A stretch of 64,000 bases of DNA from Takakia lepidozioides (lineage: Eukaryota; Streptophyta; Takakiopsida; Takakiales; Takakiaceae), in contig CM060731.1 of assembly GCA_030704615.1 (NCBI GenBank), positions 47,118,001 to 47,182,000 of the forward strand, read 5' to 3'. The notes under the pieces are model-generated. The model was given only the letters and a program-made list of their open reading frames with translations. It was not told the DNA's origin and did no database searches. Below are positions 56,879 through 64,000 of the stretch, piece after piece (positions within the stretch are counted from its first letter, which is position 1; each line of letters begins with the position of its first letter). The translations under genes and the position numbers were made by a program.

Positions 56879-58525
56879 CTATACAGAAGCTGAAGAGCTT
56901 TTCAAAAATGAAAGAACAGCTTGATTAAACTCTTTGGGTTTTTCAAGATGAGGAACATGGCCAGCTTCCTTAATCAGCACCAGCTGCGCTCGATGCACGC
57001 CCACATGCCTGTTCCCATGCCAGGCACCACTGGTCAGTTCGGTAATATGCTCTCTCCTAGAAACCAAATCCTAACTCGACAATAGTAGAAGCTGCCAATA
57101 GTACATAGGTACATCTAGACATTATAAAGCAAGAAGTAAACTTGGTTTAAGAATCTGGGGATACTTAACGCATTAGTTACCCCAAGCAACTTGTAATTGT
57201 ATGTCGCTCTTGTGCGAGCTAGGATAGGGACTGAATTAACAGATAAACTACACAAGTATGATTAAACAATAGTTTGCTGACTCACTGTTGCAATTGGTGC
57301 GCCAAGTCAAGATTGAATATTCTGTCGTGTTCTCCCCACACTAGAAGGGTTTCCTGCAAATGCCAAATCGTCATGCACTTAGAAGTCGTGAGCGACCATA
57401 ACTTCACATGAAAAGTTTGCCAGAAACTTGCTGAAAGTGGACATCGATCATGTATATCACTACAATTTAAATTAAACAGGGATAACGAGCAGGATTTGCA
57501 GACAACTGACCTGTGTAATGGTCGGCAGAGGCCTCGCAAGGTCCGTGCCAATGATCAGCGCTTGTAACAACTCAAGCTTTTCTTCTCTCATGTCTTCGTA
57601 TAGGACCTGTTTGATGCGGTCGGACAAAAATTATCAGACTGTTGGCGTACAATGGTCAAGGAGGAATGTTCAAACTTGCAGATCATACTATTTCCCGTGG
57701 CCAACTTACATTTCACCCAGGTACATAGAAAGATCAAATTGAAGTCTTCAAGAATCTAGTCAAAACTTCCATTAAAATCATTCGCCCGGGCCAAAATGCA
57801 ACATGATGAGACTGGTTTGGCGAGATATATATTACCTTCAGAATGTCGCGGCACAGGAAGTCAGGAAGGTGATGTGGCTTGTAGCTTCCAAGATTTAGAG
57901 TAGTTCTCAGTCCTTTCTCAGTTACAGGCAGCAGAATCTCTGTGATATCGGACGCGCCACACAGTTCCAGCACCTCATCATTTGAACTTGGGACCATGCA
58001 CACGCCCGTGCTACAGAAGATAACTCTGGTGACAAGGCTAGGAAAGAGATGAGCCATACGGAAGGCGACCATGCCACCATAGCTTGTGCCTAGCACAGTG
58101 ACCGCTGATACACCTAGCTCTTGCAGCATCTTCGCCATACATTCCGCCTGAAAAGACTCTGATCGCTGCAAGGAGATCGTTGTCGACTCCCCAAAGAACA
58201 ATAAATCTGGTATGTACAAAGAGTAGTGTTTCCCAAACGATGCCACCTGATTTTCCCAGTGAAACATACCGTTCCCCATGAACCCATGGATAAGCAGAAG
58301 TGCTGGCTTCTGACTCATGCTATTATCTACAATCGTGGCCGCGTTATGAACCTTCTGACCAGTCATTCTTCTGTCCGTTGGCAGGTTGTCTCTGGGGACC
58401 CAGCAGTGCATAGTCGTCCCATCACTAAGTTTTATAAGCTTAGATTGCAAACCTTGACTTTTGCAATAGGCTCGTAGCCTGTTCAGTTTGAATTCCATCA
58501 AGCTAATGTTAAAACACCCCACCAT
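56879..58525 (-). CDS. Alpha/beta hydrolase family protein, four exons
   Basis: Exons: 57836-58525, 57511-57606, 57286-57353 and 56879-57008, all GT-AG, giving 327 residues; this equals the usual length of the plant family that includes Arabidopsis At4g39955. The start ATG at 58525 is the first in frame. The fold shows the oxyanion HG (residues 80-81, LLLIHGFMGNGMFHW), nucleophile elbow GTSYGG (Ser 148), acid WGEHDRIF (Asp 272) and base EAGHVPHLE (His 302), so the triad is complete. RSESFQAECM after the lid-side Asp is characteristic of the plant group. Substrate is unknown. No signal peptide or membrane span is obvious. A tandem paralogue begins to appear at 63814. Three small introns and clean frames suggest a working gene. 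Confidence 0.93.
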
Positions 58526-59496
58526 GTTGCTTACAGCGATGGGAATCTAGCTCGGATGTACTTCAACCAGATATGGGGACCCAACTCCTAGGCGAAATTG
58601 GTTGAGAGAGAGACAGCGCGGGGGCGAGAGAGAGAGCCCTAACAACTTTGTTCAAGTATCTACTACTTCAAATACAGTGGCTAGGGACCACTTCAATACA
58701 TGTACTAAACGGGGCAACGGGTCCAACAAAACGGTTGCGCCAGGGAATCAGGCTGGAATTCGGGGACTCCACAAAACACTGTGCGCACCTGCAATGTCGA
58801 GAAGAGGATGACTTGAAAAACTGAGAAAGAGTTTGACGTCTTACGAAAGTCTAAGCTCTCGAATCTCAGAATAAAGCCGTCAGGCTCAAAGAACAAGAAT
58901 GGAAACTACAAAAACAGCTACTTCAACGGTTGAGCAGCGCTTTTCGAGAAGGGAAAGAAGAGTGATTGTGTGGACTTCTGACCACGGAGAGAGACCCAGA
59001 CACGTATATATACCAAGCAGGATCAACAGACATCGTTGAGGTCGGTGACCGCTTTGACCTGCGGCCGTTGACACGGGGTCGATCAATCATACTTACCCCA
59101 CCGCCTGCGTGTCTGACCAACAGTCGGCTTCTCAGAAGGGTGAGCAAGCGGCCAACTTAAATGCCTGTTGACAGACGCCAAAAATGTGGTGCTGCATCAT
59201 TGGATTGCAAACTGATTTTGGGCGGTGGCTGTCAAGGGAAATCTCATTGCATTGTCCATGTGGCAATCCAGTCTGCTCATGTGGCAAGTTCCAGTGGCCA
59301 AGAAATGAAAGAGGACTAAGGATTCCGTCGCCAAAAGTTAAGATGGATTTTCGTTTCTTTCTTTTTCTTGTATTTCAAAGGGAAATACCTGGAAGCGACG
59401 GCTCACCACTTAACTCTTTCACAGTAACCTCGCCATGTTGGTGGGTTGTCTACTCTCGCCGAAGGCCCAAAAAGAGTTAAGGCTAAGCTTACGCCT
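58526..59496. promoter_or_regulatory. Upstream region of the alpha/beta hydrolase gene
   Basis: About 0.97 kb upstream of the minus-strand start codon, before the inverted-repeat element. An AG-rich run (GAGAGAGAGACAGCG and GAGAGAGAGAGCCC) at 58603-58638 lies close to the start, a common 5' UTR feature in plants. No promoter box was assigned. Confidence 0.45.
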
Positions 59497-59630
59497 AAAG
59501 AACTAGGGCTGATTTCTCTTTGTAAATTTATGCGCGTTATACAGCGTAGCAGCCAGCCGCACGATTCCCAATGTAATGCACTCGTGTAATGCACACCTGC
59601 GACATTTCTTTATCTTTACCTATAAGATCT

Positions 59631-60149
59631 TTTCTCACGGGAAGCTATTAGGGAGAAAAAAAAGTATGAGGCCTCCCAAAGGGAGCATAAGTTATGGTGT
59701 CTCTTCACCCCCAAGGGCTACTACCTTCCAGCAGGAAGGTGGACACCTTTATGACACCAATTGGTGGGTTCGACACCAATCGGTGGATTGAACCCACAAC
59801 TTTTTCAAGGTGGGATGTGCCCATTACCCAGCGTTTCTTTTATTAGCAATTTATCGCCAGATTGCGACCTCAAAAAATAAATATTCTGTCGCAAATTCCC
59901 TGTTTTTTCTTGGATGAATTCGCCATACTTCTCCAAATAGAAAATAAATTATGGATGAATTTGCCAAATATAGATGATAAAGTACAGATCTGGATGAATT
60001 TCAGTGGATGAACATAATTTATGGCTATTTCTTGTAAGACTCTGTAGCCACTCGTGCTCTTTTCCAAATTCCTTAAGACAAACCCTGCCATTCATTACCA
60101 CGATGAAAAGAAAAGAAATCATCCTATTTCTTTACTCAGGATACACCGT
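59631..60149. mobile_element. Insertion in the left arm of the inverted-repeat element, containing SINE copy 2
   Basis: The arm sequence stops at AAGATCT (59630) and resumes near CTCGGCGTCAGGCCC (60150); the right arm shows the two parts contiguous. The inserted DNA includes the SINE at 59690-59833 and an AT-rich stretch with repeated TGGATGAATT words (59910-60010). Confidence 0.65.
59690..59833 (-). mobile_element. tRNA-derived SINE, copy 2
   Basis: Minus-strand sequence CTGGGTAATGGGCACATCCC (A-box side), then TGTGGGTTCAATCCACC (B-box) and the shared body CCACCTTCCTGCTGGAAGG. Same order and orientation as copy 1 at 39976-40115, with an extra GGTGTCGAACCCACC duplication. Both copies lie in minus orientation. 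Confidence 0.7.
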
Positions 60150-60629
60150 CCTCGGCGTCAGGCCCTTAAATCCGGGAATGCCCTCCACTCAGGGCATTAC
60201 CCTATACATAACCAAGTGGGTAAGTTGGGGCAGGCAAGCTCAAGGAGCGATTTGGCTACCAGTAACACCAAATGGCTAGAAACTAGTTGGATATAACCAG
60301 TGGACCCTTTACACTAACGGCATTTAACGTTCATCCCATTGAGAGTGCCGGTAATGAGTTTACTTCCTTGCTTTTCATTGCTTGTTTCATGCTATGCGCG
60401 TCAAGTATCAAAGAAATGTCTTGCAAGTGTTTCCTGCCCTCACTAACCCGATCACTTCAGGTGCTTGTTTTGCTCTTAAATAAACATCTAATATATGCTT
60501 ACACACCATTTTTCAGGAGAGAGATGACACCAACCGGAATTAGTGCAAATAAGAGCCACTTCCCCTTGCGGAAATGGCCCTTTTTCAACGAAACCTCATT
60601 AGAACATTAGAACCCACCTATGAAATGGG

Positions 60630-61290
60630 GGTTGGTATCGCGTGAGCACAGAGTTAAGAGAAACGGGGTGAGCACAAAACAAATCACAGCGTGAGCAATT
60701 ATGGGGGTAATATGTACATCAGCGGAAATACAAATAATAGGCGGACATAGGGACTTTACAAATAATAGGCTTTACATCAAATGTGAAGATAACTTAAACC
60801 TGAAGATCAGAATCCACATGCACCTGTCACATAGTTTGAACCTCTAGCCAAGTTTCTTTGGCGAAAATCCAAGTTTCGTTAGCAAAAATACAAGTTTCTC
60901 TGGCGAAACCCTAGTTTCGCTTACAAAAATCCAAGTTTTGCTGGCGAAACCCATTTTCTGGGTGGTTATTGGGGATGTTCTCAACACAATGTTCCAAAAT
61001 GCCACATTGTTTATGTGCGCTGATCTTTGAGTTCTTGGAGATATATTTGTGGGTCATTGTGCTCACGCCACTTAAGCTTTGGACCATTAATTTCATGAAT
61101 TTTTTGCGCGAGCACAGTTTTCAGATAGTTTTGTATTTCTTACTGCCTGAGCGCATTTGGGTTTCACAACAGCATATTCTCAGGAATATTCTAAAATATG
61201 CGGAATATTTCTTTGTGCTCACGCCAGCTGACGTGAGCCTGCTCACATGCTACCCAACCCCCTATGAAAGGGGAAAAGGAGGCAGAACTT
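60630..61290. repeat. Interior repeats of the inverted-repeat element
   Basis: Multiple GCGTGAGCAC/GTGCTCACGC words in both orientations (near 60632, 60690, 61055, 61210 and 61225), plus a tandem tract of GGCGAAACCC/AAGTTTCG units at 60850-60955. The words resemble subterminal repeats of a DNA transposon, perhaps another nested element, whose limits I could not fix. Confidence 0.45.
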
Positions 61291-61937
61291 GCAAAGGGAT
61301 ATTTACGCCGCGCGAACACACACACACACATATACATTAGACAATTGGCAGAGTTACTTCGGTGTTTGTCTTTGTACTAAGGAACCGTCGTTTGGGGGCC
61401 ATTCTGCCCCGCTTTGTTGCCCCACCTGAAATTTCAGCTCGGCCCACCCCTGACCATTCCATCCCGCTCTGGTCAGTTCAGAAAAACTGCCCGAAAAGTT
61501 GGCACTCGGTCATTCTGCAACCTACTCCGCCATCCTGCTACCTACTCGAACATTCTGCCAACTAATGGACAGGCGAAAATGGCAGAAAATTCGCCTCCTC
61601 ACCAAAACGCACGGCAAAAAGTTGAGGGCGCCAAACAACACCGCTTGCAATTCCTGTCGCTCTTTTGCTTTCCCTTTTCCCCAACAACCCCATTAATTGA
61701 CATAGTTATGGTCCCTCTTCATGCGTTTATGTATAGGGTAATGCCATGAGTGGAGGGCATTCCCGGATTTAAGGGCCTGAACCCGAGGGCGGTAGCCCCA
61801 GATCTTGTAGGTAAAGATAAGGAAATATCGCAAGTGTGCATTACACACTCGTGTAATGCACTGGTACTCGTGGGGCGGGCTCTTACGCTGGATAACATGC
61901 AGATATTTACAAAGAGAAATCAGCCCTAGTTCTTTAC

Positions 61938-63077
61938 ATTTGCATTTTGTGTAGGTTGAGGCCCGAGTTTTAGGAACCTCCGAGGGCCTCCGGAACCTTA
62001 CGCGGCATAAGGTGCCATCCTCACTTCGCAAAAATCCCTCCGCATAAGGTGCCATCCTATCGAACTAACTAAGAAATCCTGGCCAGGTAATTTACGTTCG
62101 TTTCTTTTTAATGGGCCCTGCATTTGGAGCCCAATAAAGTCGTTACTCGTAAATAGCTGACGGAGAAGAGCGCTCCTTCTCTGTATACCCTCTCAGGGCG
62201 GCGGGCCCGACCCTGTGAAGCTGCAGGCGGTGGAGCCATGTAGCAGGCTGCTCCTCCTCTACACGTGTCATCCTGAAGAGAAAATCTCTGTGTTAGGTCA
62301 ATTCATTTTGGTAACCGACAGACTGTGACACGCGGCCTGTCCGATCACGTGTAACCCGTGTCACGCCTTTTCTTGTCCGAAATGTCATTGGATATTACAT
62401 CATGATATCCTTCTCAGAAAGAATAGGTGAAAATGTTTGTGACTGCCCAGATTTGTTTTTCTTTGAAGCCCGAGCAGTTTACTGACAAAATCTCTGCCTC
62501 GTCTTTTACGAAGTGGATTGTAGCAGGCTGAGGGCTTTGCCTAGTCGATATGTCATGGTTAACGGGAGCCCTGGTTGCGGTATGATCCTGTCACAACATC
62601 CGTGCTAACATCGTGGATATCTTGGATGATCGATGTGTGGTACAAACTAGAAACTTCAAAGGGACAAAGAGGGATGAAGACGGCCGTGTTGGCCATGTTG
62701 GCACGGGCGAGTTGACTGAACGGAGTGTAAAGTGTAAACAAGTCTTGTCGGCAAAGGCTTGTCATTCACGAATCACAAGTCCCTTGCTGCAGTACTTGTT
62801 GGTGGGTCCGTAGCAGCTGAGCGAGGATGCAAGCACGCTGGTTGGGTTCGTCTTGGTCTGCTGCAGTTGTGCACGTTGACCTGCTATATTTGTGACGGGC
62901 CCAGCACTTCATTTGAAATGATTGGAGGGGAAGGAAACGGAATAACCTGCCAAACTCTTGCCAAGGCTGCTATAGGAGAAGGTTCTAGACATGTATATGT
63001 ATATATGTGTATATGTTCTAGATATATAGTTGGAGAAGAAGGTTAGAGAAACTTTACAGACTAGCTCGGCAAAAATT
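61938..63077. other. Non-genic stretch, nothing recognised
   Basis: No homology-bearing open frame. The plus-strand frames at 62613-62813 and 62759-63046 have no known motifs. A TA-rich microsatellite (TATGTATATATGTGTATATG) lies at 62996-63015. Confidence 0.4.
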
Positions 63078-63490
63078 TTAGAATTTTAGGCAGGTAGGCA
63101 CGTAGGCACCTCAATGTGTTGTAATTCACTTCTTGCCTCATGAGTTGAAATTTGTTTCCACAGCTGTTGGGGAGTTTCGGGTGTGGTCTTAGATCCAGAT
63201 TTTCACATTCCAAGGTTGGCAGAAAGCAGCCCCTGCATTCAGGGCCCGTGCATATGGAAGTGTACAGGTAATTCTTTGCAAATTCAAGTATTTGCATCTG
63301 CGAGTAGACGGTGGGTGGCACCATGGCATTGTCGCTTCTGCCATTGTTCTCAAAATGAATTCATACAAAGATTACACTGCAGTGCCAGTAACTTCCAGTC
63401 ATTTTGTCATCTTATTCCGATCCTTCTGTAGACCTTTTGGAGGAAGTGTGTGAGTTCTGAGACAAAAATGATTCAATAGCAGCGAATTGT
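63078..63490 (+). repeat. Diverged duplicate block, copy 2 (partner at 13168-13640)
   Basis: It shares in order TGTGTTGTAATTCAC, TTTCCACAGCTGTTG, CCAAGGTTGGCAG, GCATATGGAAGTG, GCCATTGTTCTCAAAATGAAT and TGGAGGAAG with the block downstream of the TOC64-like gene. Similarity includes an exon-like piece bounded by AG at 63165 and GT at 63269, but the two readings are not both open. Confidence 0.6.
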
Positions 63491-63813
63491 AATACACAAT
63501 ATCTTGAGCACAAGTTTCTTTGTACAAAAATGGACTATGATCCGCGGCGTCTACCTCACAATCATTAATTGCACAGGCCAGAGATACACAGTGACATTCC
63601 ACTGGCAGATATTCAGATATTCTTTACTGGCGGATATTCCACTCTCCAGTAACTGACTTTCTTCTGATCACTTCCTCATTAAAGATGGCAGTGATATGGT
63701 TACTAAAGCCTAAAGAATATATTGTGATACTTTATCAAACAATACAATATGCATATATAAGTACATACATGTACAATTTGAATCAGCTTTGAGAGTTTAC
63801 TGAGATCAACCCA

Positions 63814-63946
63814 CTATACATGAGAAGTAGAAGAGCTTTTCAGAAATTGAAGAACAGCATGATTGAACTCTTTGGGTTTTTCAAGATGAGGAACATGGCC
63901 AGCCTCCTTGATCAGCACCAGCTGTGCTCGCTCCACGCCCACATGC
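63814..63946 (-). CDS. Last exon of a second alpha/beta hydrolase gene (5' part beyond window)
   Basis: A minus-strand exon bounded by GATCAG at 63947 and ending in TAG at 63814. It encodes HVGVERAQLVLIKEAGHVPH (including the catalytic His) and LEKPKEFNHAVLQFLKSSS. This is nearly identical to exon 4 of the complete gene at 56879-58525, at the same splice phase, with one extra codon near the end. The rest of the gene lies past the right edge, so the two genes form a same-strand tandem pair about 5.3 kb apart. Confidence 0.9.
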
Positions 63947-64000
63947 CTGATCCCATGGGCACCACTGTTCAGTTTCGGTAGATTTTCTCTCTCTCCTACA

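Larger units (their letters stand above)
59497..61937. mobile_element. 2.4-kb inverted-repeat (foldback-type) DNA element
   Basis: The left arm starts TAAAGAACTAGGGCTGATTT (59497) and the right arm is its complement, ending at 61937. Arm similarity covers 59497-59630 plus 60150-60216 on the left and 61726-61937 on the right (landmarks GTGTAATGCACAC, TCTTTACCTA, GGCCCTTAAATCCGGG, GGGCATTACCCTATAC). The left arm is split by about 0.5 kb of inserted DNA. The interior has no transposase. No target duplication was identified, so the superfamily is open. Confidence 0.78.

Noticed and set aside
60619-61271. GGGGGTTGG/CCAACCCCC as terminal repeats of a nested MITE
   Set aside because: The match is only about 10 bases and no target duplication was visible. 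Kept only as a weak hint in the interior-repeat entry.
62613-63046. Possible small gene upstream of the duplicate block
   Set aside because: Frames are short and overlapping, with no motifs or convincing splice context.

Overview
This is a stretch of plant nuclear DNA, rich in introns and transposons. Plant identity rests on a divergent pair of TOC64/OM64-type genes (N-terminal membrane anchor, amidase domain, TPR domain), an ARFRP1-type small GTPase, an alpha/beta hydrolase of a plant family, a PLS-type PPR fragment and plant CACTA and hAT transposons. The PPR fragment and the retrotransposon types would fit a non-seed land plant or a streptophyte alga. The sequence alone does not settle the lineage.

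Layout. 1-5.0 kb: seven exons of a TOC64-like gene on the minus strand, running off the left edge. 5.0-7.1 kb: shared promoter region. 7.1-13.0 kb: a complete 13-exon TOC64-like gene on the plus strand. It keeps all three amidase catalytic residues, while its minus-strand sister has lost the nucleophile. 13.2-13.6 kb: a block that recurs at 63.1-63.5 kb. 15.2-35.8 kb: a nest of transposons. A decayed Ty3/gypsy element (A) holds a 13.5-kb CACTA transposon (21996-35518, target duplication ATA). The CACTA element carries two divergently arranged transposase genes, a broken LINE, and a second 857-bp CACTA element inside an intron (target duplication CCT). 36.7-37.3 kb: an uninterrupted ARFRP1-like gene. 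37.7-46.0 kb: mostly non-genic DNA with an AT-rich island, a tRNA-derived SINE, a decayed integrase fragment and two tandem-repeat tracts.

46.05-49.65 kb: the most unusual object, a second gypsy element (B). It has the C-terminal half of a DNMT3-like cytosine-5 DNA methyltransferase near its truncated 5' end and a PHD finger fused to the end of its integrase. Its LTR follows, then a partial tandem second LTR. 49.7-51.0 kb: an array of about 19 GC-rich palindromes. 51.7-54.9 kb: a decayed hAT/DUF659 transposase, minus strand, interrupted by about 0.85 kb that contains a methyltransferase-like exon.

56.6-56.8 kb: a PPR pseudogene fragment. 56.9-58.5 kb: a complete four-exon alpha/beta hydrolase gene (minus). 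The last exon of a tandem paralogue is at 63.8-63.95 kb. Between them lies a 2.4-kb inverted-repeat element (59.5-61.9 kb) that has itself been invaded by a second copy of the SINE.

Exon boundaries were read by eye from splice signals and reading frame. Long non-coding stretches are marked as such.
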